This document shows positions 46,911 through 58,908 of a stretch of 64,000 bases of DNA, piece by piece (within the stretch, counting starts at the first letter, position 1; each line of letters begins with the position of its first letter). The position numbers and the translations under genes are program-made. The stretch comes from Capra hircus (taxonomy: Eukaryota; Chordata; Mammalia; Artiodactyla; Bovidae): NCBI RefSeq assembly GCF_001704415.2, contig NC_030812.1, positions 54,660,093 to 54,724,092 of the forward strand. The letters run 5' to 3'. Under the pieces are notes generated by a model, which saw nothing but the letters and a program-made list of their open reading frames with translations, was not told the origin of the DNA and did no database searches.

Positions 46911-47284
46911 GAGTCTGATATTAACCAGGAAGTCAAATAATTCACGTTTGCAGGAAAATTCTACATCTGCTGTTCTCCATTCCCTGACAAGGCTCAGTAA
47001 GATAGAATCTGTTGTGTGACCACATATTTACATAACAGATTTTTCTCTGCTTTTTTGTTGCTTTAACTAATTGATTTAGAATGTAATTCTAATCTCCAGT
47101 GCCCCTCCCGCCAAGAACTAAGTCTATTAGAATTCAAGAATATTAAAGACTCATTAGTAGTGGTGTATAAGTCATTAGAAAAGATAATTTACCACACAAA
47201 GAAAATAAATAATTAAAAAGGTTTTCAAACACAGTATTTGGTCACTTTTTTAATGAAATATATCCCAAGAATTAATCACATGGA
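46911..47284. other. Unique AT-rich DNA
   Basis: No gene or repeat recognised. Confidence 0.45.
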
Positions 47285-50200
47285 CCACAGCTTTGTCTAA
47301 CTCAATGAAACTATGAGCCATGCTGTGTAGGGCCACCCAAGATGTACGGGTCATGGTGGAGAGGTCTGACAAAATGTGGTCCACTGGAGAAGGGAATGGC
47401 AAACCACTTCAGTATCCTTGCCTTGAGGACCCCATGAACAGTATGAAAGGCAAAAAGATAGGACACTGAAAGATGAACTCCCCAAGTCAGGAGGTGCCCA
47501 ATATGCGACTGGAGATCAGTGGAGAAATAACTCCAGAAAGAATAAAGAGATGGAGCCAAAGTAAAAATAACAATCAGTTGTGGATGTGACTGGTGATAGA
47601 GGCAAGCTCCGATGCTGTAAAGAACAATATTGCATAGGAACCTGGAATGTTAGGTCCACGAATCAAAGCAAATTGGAAGTGGTCAAACAGGATATAGCAA
47701 GAGTGAACATCGACATTTTAGGGATCAGCAAAAAATGGACTAGAATGGGTGAATTTAACTCAGATGACAATTATATCTACTATTGTGGGCAAAAATCCAT
47801 TAGAAGAAATGGAGTAGGAATCATAGTAAACAAAAGAGTCTGAAATGTAGTACATGGATGCAGTCTTAAAAAGGACAAAATTATCTCTGTTCATTTCCAA
47901 GGTAAACCATTCAATATCATGGTAATCCAAGTCTATGCCCCAACCAGTAACATTGAAGAAACTGAAGTTGAACGGTTCTATGAAGACCTACAAGACCTTC
48001 CAGAATTAACACCTAAAAAAGATGTTCTTTTCATTATAGGGAACTGGAATGCAAAAGTAGGAAGTCAAGAAACACCTGGAGTAATAGGCAATTTGGCCTT
48101 GGAGTACAGAATGAAGCAGGGCAAAGGCTAATTGAGTTTTGCCAAGAGAATGCACCGGTCATTGCAAACACCTTATTCCAACAACACAAGAGAAGATTCT
48201 TCTACACATGGACATCACCAGATGGTCAACACCAAAATCAGATTGATTATATTCTTTGCAGCCAGAGATGGAGAAGTTCTATACAGTCAGCAAAAAAAGA
48301 CCAGGAGCTGACTGTGGCTCAGATCATGAACTCCTTATTGTCAAATTCAGACTTAAATTGAAGAAAGTAGGGAAAACCACTCGACCATTCAGGTATGATC
48401 TAAATCAAATCCCTTATGATTTTACAGTGGAAGTGAGAAATAGATTTAAGGGACTAGATCTGATAGATAGAGTGCCTAAAGAACTATGGACTGAGGTTCA
48501 TGACATTGTACAAGAAACAGGAATCGAGACCATCCCCAAGAAAAAGAAATGCAAAAAGGCAAAATGGTTGTCTGGATAGACCTTATAAATAGCTGAGAAA
48601 AGAAGAGAAGCAAAAAAGCAAAGGAGAAAAAGAAAGATGTACCTATTTGAATGCAGAGTTCCAAAGAACAGCAAGGAGAGAAAAGAAAGCCTTCCTCAGT
48701 GATCAGTGCAAAGAGAGAGGAAAACAGAAAGGGAAAGACTAGGGATCTCTTCAAGAAAATTAGAGATACCAAGGGGACATTTCATGCAAAGATGTGCTCG
48801 ATAAAGGACAGAAATGGACCTAACAGAAGCAGAAGATATTAAGAAGAGGTGGCAAGAATACACAAAAGAACTGTACAAACAAGAGTTTCGTGACCCAGAT
48901 AATCACGATGGTGTGATCACTCACCTAGAGCCAAACATCCTGGAATGTGAAGTCAAGTGGGCCTTAGGAAGTCTCACTACAAACAAAGCTAGTGGAGGCG
49001 ATGGAATTCCAGTTGAGCTATTTCAAATCCTAAAAGATGATGCTGTGAAAGTGCTGCACTCAATATGCCAGCAAATATGGAAAACCCAGCAGTGGCCACA
49101 GAACTGAAAAAGTCAGTTTTCATTCCAATCCCTAAGAAAGGCAATGCCAAAGAATGCTCAAACTACTGCACAATTGCACTCATCTCACACACTAGTAGGG
49201 TAATGCTCAAAATTCTCCAATCTAGGCTTCAACAGTATGTGAACCACGAGCTTCCAGATGTTCAAGCTGGTTTTAGAAAAGGCAGAGAAGCCAGAGATCA
49301 AATTGCCAACATTCGTTGGATCATGGAAAAAGCAAGAGAATTTCAGAAAAACATCTACTCTGCTGTATTGACTATGCCAAAGCCTCTGGCTCTGTGGGTC
49401 ACAACAAACTGTGTAAAATTCTTAAAGAGATGGGACTACCAGACCTCCTTTCATGCCTCCTGAGAAATTTGTTTGCAGGTCAAGAAGCAACAGTTAAACT
49501 GGACATGGAACAACAGACTTGTTCTAAAGAGGGAAAGGAATAAGTCAAGGCTGTCTATTGTCACCCTACTTTTTTAACTTATATGCAGAGTAGTACGTCA
49601 TGGGAAATGCAGGGCTGGATGAAGCACAAACTGGAATCAAGGTTGCCAGGAGAAATATCAATAACCTTAGATATGCAGATGATACCACCCTTAGGGCAGA
49701 AAGTGAAGAACTAAAGAGCATCTTGATGAAAGTGAAAGAGGAGAGTGAAAAAGCTGGCCTAAAGCTCAACATTCAGAAAACGAAGATCATGGCATCCAGT
49801 CTCATCACTTCATGGCAAATATATGGGGAAACAATGGAAACAGTGACAGACTTTATTTTGGGGGGCTCCAAAATCACTGCAGATGATGACTGCAGCCATG
49901 AGATTAAAAGACACTTGCTACTTGGAAGAAAAGCTATGATCAACCTAGATAGCATATTAAAAAGCAGAGACATTACTTTGCTGACAAGGGCTGTTAGTCA
50001 AAGCTATAGTTTTTCCAGTAGTTATGTATGAGTGTGAGAGTTGGACCAAAAAGAAGGCTGAGCACCAAAGAATTGATGCTTTTTGAACTGTTATGTTGGA
50101 GAAGACTCTTGAAAGTCCCTTGGACCTAAAGGAAATCCAACCAATCAATTCTAAAGGAAATCAATCCTGAATATTCATTGGAAGGACTGATGCTGAAGTT

Positions 50201-50431
50201 GAAGCTCTGATACTTTGGCCACCTGATGCACCAGGAAAGGCCCTGATGCTGGGAAAGAATGAAGGCAGGTGGAGAAGGGGATGACAGAGAACGAGATGGT
50301 TGGATGGCATCACTGACTCAATGGACATGAGTTTGAGCAAGTTCCAGGAGATGGTGAAGGACAGGGAAGCCTGGCGTGCTACAAATCCATGGGGTCACAA
50401 AGAGTCGGACACGACTAAGCGACTGAACAAA
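47285..50431 (+). mobile_element. BovB LINE, the most complete copy in the window
   Basis: A 3.1-kb copy contains a 5' leader (47285-47580), endonuclease (about 47600-48270), linker, reverse transcriptase (about 48900-49770), C-terminal region and the 3' terminus 'gactaagcgactgaac' at about 50430. BovB is an RTE-clade LINE that spread in ruminants after horizontal transfer. It encodes one protein with endonuclease and RT. The leader contains a Bov-A-like stretch at 47385-47450. Confidence 0.93.
47600..50031 (+). pseudogene. BovB endonuclease/reverse transcriptase gene remnant
   Basis: Fragments follow in order. 47580-47843 is the endonuclease N-terminus with NIDILGIS; the following Glu-Leu pair that holds the expected catalytic Glu is changed to a Lys and one codon is lost. 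47919-48131 has QVYAPTSN and a GNWNAKVG where the Asp of GDWN is expected. 48814-49107 is the linker. 49065-49543 and 49600-50031 are RT, with the catalytic RYADDTTL at about 49671. At least six frame changes or stops inactivate it. Confidence 0.87.
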
Positions 50432-50892
50432 AAAACAAGCACACGAAACATGTTTGGAAATGAGAAAGATAAAGGGAAGGAAATGAAGTTGGAGAGTTAA
50501 ACAGGAGTTCATATACTGATACTTTCTCCCAAAGAGAATGTGAAACCACGGGAGGATTTTAAGTGTGATCCTGTCTGCATTTAAGAAAGGAAACATTAAA
50601 AAGAAAGAAAGAAAGAAAGGAAACATTGACTGTTTTATGAAGAGTAGACTGGAGGGACCAAGAGAGTTTAGGGCAAAAACTTAAGAGGTTGGTGCCTATC
50701 CCAGCCACTAGGCTCTCTCCACAACACCAGTATCAAGACATTTTGAGGCTCCTTCACAGCCTTTATCCCTCTGCTTTGAAGCATTTATGTACATGCTTTC
50801 TCTCTCTTTCCGGAACAATCTTCTTAAGGTGGGAACTAAGTCACATAGCATCATAATAGGTAGCAATTAACACTTAGGATATACTAGCGCCC
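50432..50892. other. Unique DNA with a GAAA repeat
   Basis: An AAAG repeat (50599-50618) is bracketed by two copies of 'aaaggaaacatt'. No gene recognised. Confidence 0.5.
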
Positions 50893-50901
50893 TAGGTACA
50901 A

Positions 50902-51177
50902 TGTAGGAGACTCCAGTTGGATTCCTGGGTAGGGAAGATCCACTGGAGAAGGGATAGGCTACCCACTCCAGTATTCTTGGGCTTCCCTTGTGACTCAGCT
51001 GCTAAAGAATCCACCCGCAATGCAGGAGACCTGGGTTCAGTCCCTGGATTGGGAAGATCCCCTGGAGAAAGGAAAGGCTACCCATTCTAGTATTCTGGCC
51101 TAGAGAATTTTATGGACTGTATTGTCCATGGGGTCACAAAGAGTCAGACACAACTGGACGACTTTCACTTTCACTTT
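50902..51177 (+). mobile_element. Bov-tA SINE, two-headed, 5'-truncated
   Basis: A partial first head and a complete second head precede the Bov-A body. A 9-bp duplication 'taggtacaa' flanks it (50893-50901 and 51178-51186). Confidence 0.92.
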
Positions 51178-51186
51178 TAGGTACAA

Positions 51187-52434
51187 AACGTTTAACTCCA
51201 CAGTAACCACACGAGATAGCTATTATTCCCCATTTACCAATGAAGAAATTCTCATTCAGAAATATTTGCCCAAATAAGCTGGTAAATGGTGACGCTTGGA
51301 TTCCCATTCAAGTCTGCCCTGCTCCAGGTCTCTCTTCACTCCTGCAGTGATCAATAAACACACACACACCGTTGAGTTGCAAGATGTCTGATTCCAGTCT
51401 TATCAAACTACAGATTTTCTTTTGATGTGTGCTTGCCGACAGATGGGTGGGAAAATGTTAACCATATTTTAGGCTTTTATTTTTTGCTAGAGTATGCTGT
51501 ACCAGGCGGCTTTTTATTCTCACAGTAGACGTGAAGGTGCAATTTGGGGGTTTCAAAACAATACTGTAAATACTGAACAGACTTACCAGCAAAGTTGGGT
51601 GAAAAGGAAAAGGATACTGGAACCAAAGAGGAAAGCCAAGGCCAGCCAAGAGCATCAGCGGCAGGCTCTATGCAGTACCAGGAAACATTAAAGGCTGGCC
51701 TCACTCCCCTCTTAACCCATAATGTGACTGAGCTGCAACCCCAGTGGTTTTGAGAAAAAAGAATCAGCAGAATTTTGCAACTTTAATAGAATGTATAAGC
51801 AACTAAAAGTTTCAGGGATGCCTTCTCCTCATTACCTCAGCAGTCATACTCTGACCTTGTGGCCGCTCTTTGTGAAAAACCCTTTTATGTTTTCTCACTT
51901 AAGTAGAATTAACATTTTTCCCTCTGTGGCATGAACTCACGGTAGACGAAAGCTTTTGTAGATAGCAAGTAGTTTTTCAATGTCACATTCCTATCACAGT
52001 GTTATGGAACAAAACTAATTGTCATCAGGATTGAAGGCAATTCTATTCACAGCAAGATAAATTGGATTTCTAAAATGTGATTTCCATTGTGTTACCTCTG
52101 TGTATCATGAAAGTTATCCTGATGTGCACAGCAGTCAGGCTACTTACTTATACAGTGAGGTCCAGCTTTATGCTGAATCTGTCATCTTTTGCTTCCCAAG
52201 GGAGGACAGAAGCACAAAGCATAATTGTAGACCACCAGTCAATGGAAGGGGTTAATGAGGATACATTGCTTTAAATATCAGTGTGAACATTCAAAGACTA
52301 CAAGAAAATAGTCCAGTCCCTTAGAAGAGTAGGCATCCTTGTGAATTACCCATTTCATCACTGTGGAGTTTTATGTGTATGTGAGGTTTTCTCTCTCTCT
52401 CTCTGCTTTTTTAATAATACTTCTTTAGATATAT
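51187..52434. other. Unique DNA
   Basis: Short CA (51358-51369) and TC (52391-52404) repeats only. Overlapping frames at 51458-51704 show no known motif. Confidence 0.45.
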
Positions 52435-52449
52435 GCATACAGTATAACT

Positions 52450-52659
52450 GGGCTTCCCAGGTGGCTCAGTGGTAAAGAATCTGCCTGCCAATGCAGGAGA
52501 CACAGAGACAAGGGTTAGATCCCTGGGTTGGGAAGATGCCCTGGGGAAGGAAATGGCAACCCACCCCAGTATTCCTGCCTGGGAAATCCCATGAACAGAG
52601 AAGCCTGGAGGGCTACAGGCTGTCGCAAAGAGTCAGACACGACTGAGCAACTGAAAACA
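52450..52659 (+). mobile_element. Bov-tA SINE
   Basis: Complete head and body with an A-rich end, flanked by a 15-bp duplication (52435-52449 and 52660-52674, one mismatch). Confidence 0.95.
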
Positions 52660-52900
52660 GCATGCAGTATAACTATTTCAAAATGTGAACCACCACCAAT
52701 AAAAGTATCCCATCTTGCAGTCTATAAATTTGGACTCCACTCATCTTAACTTTTAATATACTGAGCAATGTCTTGGGTGGCATTTTCAAAATCTTTTAGA
52801 AAAAAATAAGATTTTCTAAGATAACTAATAGATTTAAAATATTATGGAAAACGAAGTGGACAGTGCAAATGTACATGCTGTTGTCATTAAAAGGCAAACT

Positions 52901-53130
52901 GGGACTTGCGTGGTGTCCAGGGGCTAAGACTCTGAGCTCCCAACATTGGGAACCCAGATCTGATCCCTGGTCAGGAGCCTAGATCTCACATGCCGCAACA
53001 AAGAGAATAAGCGCCGCAACAAAGATCAAAGATGTTGCATAGCACAACTAAGACCCAGAGCAGCCAAATTTAAAAGAATTAAAAAAAGAAATTGTTTTTA
53101 AAGGCCTCCCACCAAAAAAAAAAAAAAAAA
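52901..53130 (+). mobile_element. CHR-type tRNA SINE
   Basis: Head ('gggacttgcgtggtgtccag', 'tctgatccctggtcagga') and body with 'catgccgcaac' end in an A-run (53113-53130). A 10-bp duplication flanks it (52891-52900 and 53131-53140, one mismatch). Confidence 0.88.
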
Positions 53131-53149
53131 AGGGCAAACTGAAAATAGT

Positions 53150-53395
53150 AAAGCTTAGCACCATGGACTTCAGAGTCAATCCTCTGGGTTCAATCTTGTC
53201 TCACCACTGTTGTGATCTGGACAAATTACTGAACCTTACTGTGCCTCCATTTTCTTATCTGTAAAATGTAGATTACTATAATACACACTTCATAGTAGAT
53301 TGTCATGAAGATTAGAGCTAACAACATGCTTAGAAAAATTCCTGGCACACACTAAACACTCAGTGGTACAACTTATTATTACTACTATTATTATT
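53150..53395 (+). mobile_element. MIR SINE, nearly full length
   Basis: MIR blocks in order: 'cctctgggttcaatcttgtc', 'ctggacaaattactgaacct', 'ttatctgtaaaatgtagatt' and 'cctggcacacactaaacact'. Older than the ruminant SINEs. Confidence 0.88.
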
Positions 53396-53652
53396 ATCTG
53401 AAAGCAGCCAGCTTTTTAAACAAATAAGTGATAAACTACTCATAGTTCTATCTCAATCACTCCAGCAGGTTAACTTAAAATCTCTTGCAAGCAGTATCAT
53501 GTTGCCTCATTCACATTTCTGAGCATCTTCGAAAATGAGAACACTGCAGTCCTAAAAAAAGAAAAAACAAACTTTTTAGAGTTTACTTTTCCCCACTTAT
53601 TTTTTATTGACGGTAATTTTCTATGTTGAAAGCAAATCCAAGTTATCCAGCC

Positions 53653-54815
53653 CATTGCTGTTGTTCGGTCACTAAGTCATGTCTGACTCTCTACGACCCC
53701 ACAGACTGCAGCATGCCAGGCTTCCCTGTTATTCACTATCTCCCAGAGTTTGCTCAAACTCATGTCTATTAAGTAAGTGATGCCATCAACCACTTCATCC
53801 TATGTTACACCCTTCTCCTCCTGCCCTCAATCTTTCTCAGTATCAGGGTCTTTTCCAGTGAGTCGGCTCCTCACATCAGGTGGCCAGCATATTGGAGCTT
53901 CAGCACTGGAGCCAAAAAAAATAAAATCTGCCACTGTTTCCACCTTTTCCCCTTCTGCTCGCCACGAAGTGATGGGACTGGATGTCATGATCTTCATTTT
54001 TTGAATGTTGAGTTTTAAGCTAGCTTTTTCACTCTGCTCTTTCACCCTCATCAAGAGACTCTTTAGTTCCTCTTTGCTTTCTGCCATTAGAGTGGTATCA
54101 TCTGTATATCTGAGGTTGTTGATATTTCTCCTGGCAATCTTTATTCTAGTTTGTGAGTCATCTAACCTGGCATTTTACATGATGTATTCACATGATGTAT
54201 ATAGTTAAATAAGCAAGGTGACAATATACAGCCTTGATGTACTCCTTTCCCAGTTTGGAACTAGTCCATTGTTCCAAGTCTGGTTCTGACTGTTGCACTT
54301 GAACTGCATACAGATTTCTCAGGAGGCAGGTAAGGTGGTAGTCCCATCTCTTTAAGAATTTTCAAAAAAAAAAAGAATTTTCCACAGTTTGTTGTGATCC
54401 ACAGAGTCAAAGGCTTTAGCATAGTCAATGAACCAGAAATAAATTATTTTCTGGAATTTCCTTGCTTTTTCTATGATCCAGAGGATGTTGGCAATTTGGC
54501 CTCTGGTTCCTCTGCCTTTTCTAAATCCAACTTGTACATCTAGAAGTCCTTGGTTCACATACTGCTGAAGCCTAGCTTGAAGAATTCTGAGCACTGCCTT
54601 GCTAGCATGTTAAATGAGTGCAATTATATAGTTTAAATATTTTTTGGCATTGCCTTTCTTTGGGATTAGAATGAAAACTTACCCTTTCCAGTCTTGTGGC
54701 CATTGCTGAGTTTTTCAAATTTGCTGGCATATTGAGTGCAGCACTTTAACACCATCATCTTTGAGGATTTTAAATAACTCAGATGGAATACCACCACCTC
54801 CACTAGCTTTGCTTG
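53653..54815 (-). mobile_element. BovB LINE with internal deletion
   Basis: A minus-strand copy from the 3' region to the RT N-terminus. At about 53905 several hundred bases of the usual C-terminal region are missing ('ttggagcttcagc' runs straight into 'actggagcc'). The RT remnant is at 54087-53827 and 54594-54352, the latter with DYAKAFDSVDHNKLWK. A short duplication around an A-run is at 54353-54383. Confidence 0.88.
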
Positions 54816-55504
54816 GTGTCCAATCAATACCTGGGCCTTGTTCCTTTGTGTCCTGTCAAATCCTTATAGAATCTTGGAAAATGTCACCACCTGCAATATT
54901 CCCCACTCTAAGACACAAGGTAAAATTCCCTTGCTTTTGGCATGGGTCATTTCTGTATACTGGAAATTATACAATCATACATCTTATTTGCTAAATACTA
55001 AAAGGAAAGGACACATTATACCTGAAGAGTGTTTCAGAAAGAGGTAAAATAAAGAGAATGCAAACAAGTAACAGTTTTGTAGTTCATTTGGATTAAAGAG
55101 AATTCCTAGTTACACACAATGAGGTTTTCACAAGAAGCAAGTTAGAGAACCTATATTTTTGTGTCAATACAAAACTGCCAAATGATTTTTCCTAAAATTT
55201 AAATTTTTCTATCTAACAAAACTGATTTTCTTGAGTCCAAGGAGGGTATGTTATTCATCCAGGCAGTATCTAGCAAATATAAATTGTACAATACTTATTG
55301 ACCTAAGTAAATCTGAATGGCACAGCACTGGGCTCAAGGTAGACACTCAAATATTTTTCAAATGAAATGAATGAATCAGAGGAAGACTGGCGGAAACTGG
55401 TTCCAGGTGATCTGTCTTGCTGGTTGTAATAGAGATTAAGATAGAAATATAGGAGGGCGGAATGGATACCATCCCAAAGCAACACACACACATACATATC
55501 TAAT
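54816..55504. other. Unique DNA, possible L2 3' scrap
   Basis: 55230-55380 resembles a very diverged L2 end ('gtagacactcaaatattttt', 'aatgaatgaatc'). No gene recognised. Confidence 0.4.
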
Positions 55505-56000
55505 ACAGAAAGTCCCCTCCATAGGAATGCATTCCATTCTGATACCAGGTTCCATTTGTTCAGTTGATTGACAAGTCCAACAAAGGTGGCCTAGGTACCC
55601 AACTAACACAACTGGGTATATAGCACTGTACTGTGATAGGTTCATAATACTTTTCACACAAATAATACATTTTTAAAAACACAAAAAATAAAGAAAACAT
55701 GCTTAATCTTTCAGTACAGTACCTTGAAAAGCACAGTAATACAGTACAACAGTAGTACAGGAATTGGCATCAAGTGAACAGACAAGAGGAGTTACTGACT
55801 AGAGGAGGGAGAGGAGGTGGGAGATGGTAGAGCCAAAAGATCATCAGCAACAGGAGATGGAGGGCAAGCTTCAATTTCACTCATGCCTGACATTGATGGC
55901 ATAGGTTCTGGTTCCTTGCTGAAACCAGATGCACATTTCCCACCTTTGAAAGTTTGCAACTTGAAGGTTCCTAGGTAGTGGACTTGCTGTATATGCATTC
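55505..56000 (-). mobile_element. Tigger-like DNA transposon remnant
   Basis: The sequence 'tggcctaggtacccaactaa', 'cttttcacacaaataataca', 'cagtaccttgaaaagcacag' and the following Ser/Pro-rich antisense frame (55998-55792, VADDLLALPSPTSS) match, by memory, a Tigger-like element common in mammals. Only the 3' part of the transposase gene and the tail seem present. Confidence 0.5.
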
Positions 56001-56054
56001 ATATACACAACCTGAAGCAATCTCAGCAATTAACATTCAAAATTAATAGGAACC

Positions 56055-56212
56055 AGGACTTCTCTGCTGGTCTAATGGCTAAAGACTCCAAGCTCCCAAT
56101 GTCAGGGGACTGAGTTCAATCCCAGGTCAGGAAACTAGATCCTGGTTTCTGCAACTAAAAGATCCCACATGCAGCAATGAAGATGGAAGATCTTGCAAGT
56201 CACAACTGTTAT
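56055..56212 (+). mobile_element. CHR-type tRNA SINE, diverged
   Basis: Head 'ggacttctctgctggtctaa' with a B-box-like 'gagttcaatccc', then 'gatcccacatgcagcaatga'. No clear tail. Confidence 0.78.
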
Positions 56213-56999
56213 ATAAATAATGACAATATTAAACAAATTGCTTGGATATAATCCACCATTTACAATAGGTTTGATCTGTTCTTGAGGGAGAAAATTTCTC
56301 CAATTTATATAGTTTTGGCTTTTAAATCTGAAAAAAAGGAAAGAAACTTGTGAAGTGTCTACTGAGATAGATCTAAGCTCCTCTATCCCTGTTCATCACA
56401 TTCGGGTCTAGGGTAACCATGTGTCATCATCATTCCCCAGCACTGGACCTGAGAACTGAGTTCAGTCCTCCCACATGACATCATTATTCCTAAGATCTTT
56501 CAAGGCAATTGAGTGCCCTTCAGACTCTTGTTCTTCTCAGTCCCTGTCCGATCCAACCAGGAAGGCAGACAGTTGCCATGATGGTTAGGTCAAGAATTGA
56601 AACAAGTGGGGAATATCTCTTTCTACAATGATGAGTATATTCATCCTATGCAAAAAGATAAGTAGATAGAGGTAAACCTATATTATAATCAAGGGTACTG
56701 CTCTCCATAGTAGAAATAAGCAAGACATTTCCTCCAGATTTTATTTCCTATGCCATCATTTCTCAACACTGATTTCTGTTCATAAACAAGTTTCACTGAG
56801 AAATTTCCATTTAAGACAGTATATTTAAAGTAGCCCAAAGAGAAACCATTTACATATTCTGCTGTAGCTCTGAGTAAGGTCAATTTCACTGAGGCATATG
56901 GCAAATTTTTAAAAATACTTAAAAGTCATTGAAAAAAGTTCATAATCAGAGGAGATTATATGCATGTTCACAGAGGAGATGCAGATGTTACACTGAGAT
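56213..56999. other. Unique DNA
   Basis: No gene or repeat recognised. Confidence 0.45.
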
Positions 57000-58170
57000 T
57001 TGTCAGGCTGTCAAGGAAAACAACTCAGGGCCAGGGCCAGAAGGAAGGAATTCTTGTCTCCTAAGGCTAACCTAAGTAAGGGGAAGCACCCCAGCTTGCC
57101 TCTGCCAAGAATGCTATTCCATAGCAATTAAAAACTCTGGATGGAATATTGAAAACATCTTTTTTTTAATATAAGTTTGGGCTCGTCAAGAAAACAAAGA
57201 GCCCTCAAAACCCAAAAATCAAGAGAAATGGGAAACACAGAAGCAGAGCCCCAAAACTGACATTTACTCTGATGGCATTTGCCAAACCCCAGAGTCCTGA
57301 AACTTCATTTTCTGACCTTAAAGATCATAAGGGTCAGTCTAAAGTGGGAGGCTCTATAAGAGATTCCCTTCCTCTATAACGTGGAATCACTAAAGGCCAC
57401 ACTCACAATGTCAGAGTGAAGTAGAAATCAGCCAGCCCCAGTTCAAGGAGGCAGCAAATAAAATTGCCTGCCTGCCCTAAATGCTGTCACTAGTTTGGGG
57501 GTGGAGGGGGTGAATCTCCCTTGAGAATTCTTAGCACAAGCTGATTCTTTCTAAAGCTTGTAGCCCAAACAAATAATACCTTGGAGTGAGAAACCTTAAA
57601 TAGATACTTCAGAATAAAATGATCTCACATGGGTAATGCCCTGGACATCTAGCAGAAACAAATGAAAACCCTAGAAGAACCCACCTTCAATGCAGGCCTC
57701 AAAATTCTCATGGATAAAAATAGGAAATTGGAGTCATAAATCCCAAATCAGGGAAGGATTTAACTCACTGTGAAAGGCAGCAGAAACAGCAGACAACATA
57801 AACTAACTAGTAAACTTCAAATATAGGAAGAAACCTACAAGTATGTTTACTTTTTATTTTTATTTTTTTTTCACATTTTATTTTATTTTTTTTTAATTTT
57901 AAAATCTTTAATTCTTACATGCGTTCCCAAACATGAACCCCCCTCCCACCTCCCTCCCCACTTTTGTTTAAAAATTTAAAAGGGAAGGTTAAAACTATGA
58001 CTAAGAAGAAAAAGACTTCAGTACTCACAGGAAGAAGTGGAGTCTCTGGAGTTATGGCAGGAAAAGAGGGACAGGAAGGGGCAGGGCCACCTCGCCCACA
58101 GTCAGCCATCCCCCAGGCTCCCAGTCTGCAGTGGCTGCTGCCACACGGGGAGCTTAAGTATCAGAGATAG
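57000..58170 (+). mobile_element. Possible old L1 5' region
   Basis: Phrases such as 'cagcagaaacagcagacaac', 'aaacttcaaatataggaaga' and the continuation 'gggaaggttaaaactatgac' resemble the 5'UTR/ORF1 of an old L1. An L1 3' scrap interrupts it at 57852-57959. 58030-58150 is GC-richer and unassigned. Confidence 0.35.
57852..57959 (-). mobile_element. Young L1 3' end scrap
   Basis: A T-rich tail followed by 'taattcttacatgcgttccc' and 'aacatgaacccccctcccac', identical in wording to the L1 end at 8755-8800. Only about 108 bases are present. Confidence 0.85.
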
Positions 58171-58908
58171 ACACCTGATTGGATACCTGGATGGTTTAGT
58201 GGTTTTCCCTGCTTTCTTCACTTTAAGTCTGAATTTGGCAATAAGGAGTTCATGATCAGAGCCACGGTCAGCTCCCAGCCTTGTTTTTGCTGACTGTATA
58301 GAGCTTCTCCATCTCTGGCTGCAAAGAACATAATCAATCTGATTTCAGTGTTGACCATCTGGTGATGTCCATGTGTAGAGTCTACTCTTGTGTTGTTGGA
58401 AGAGGGTGTTTGCTATGACCAGTGTGTTCTCTTGGCAGAACACTAATAGCCTTTGCCCTGCTTCATTCTGTATTCCAAGGCCAAATTTGCCTGTTACTCC
58501 AGGCATTACTTTTGCACTCCAGTCCACTATAATGAAAAGGACATCTTTTTTGGGTGTTAGTTCTAGAAGGTCTTGTAGGTCTTCATAGAACCGTTCAACT
58601 TCAGCTTCTTCAGCATTACTGGCTGGGACATAGACTTGGATTACTGTGATATTGAATGGTTTGCTTTGGAAACGAACAGATCATTCTGTCATTTTTTAGA
58701 TTGCACCTAAGTACTGCATTTCGGACTCTTTTGTTCACTATGATGGACACTCCATTTCTTCTAAGGGATTTTTGCCCACAGTAATAGATATAATTGTCAT
58801 CTGAGTTAAATTCACCCATTACAGTCCATTTTAATTCACTGATTCTTAAAATGATGATGTTCACTCTTGCCATCTCCTGTTTGACTACTTCTAGAGGAAA
58901 ACAACAGA

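Noticed and set aside
57915..58170. Overlapping frames on both strands in GC-richer DNA
   Set aside because: They cross the L1 3' scrap and an unassigned stretch. No consistent coding pattern.
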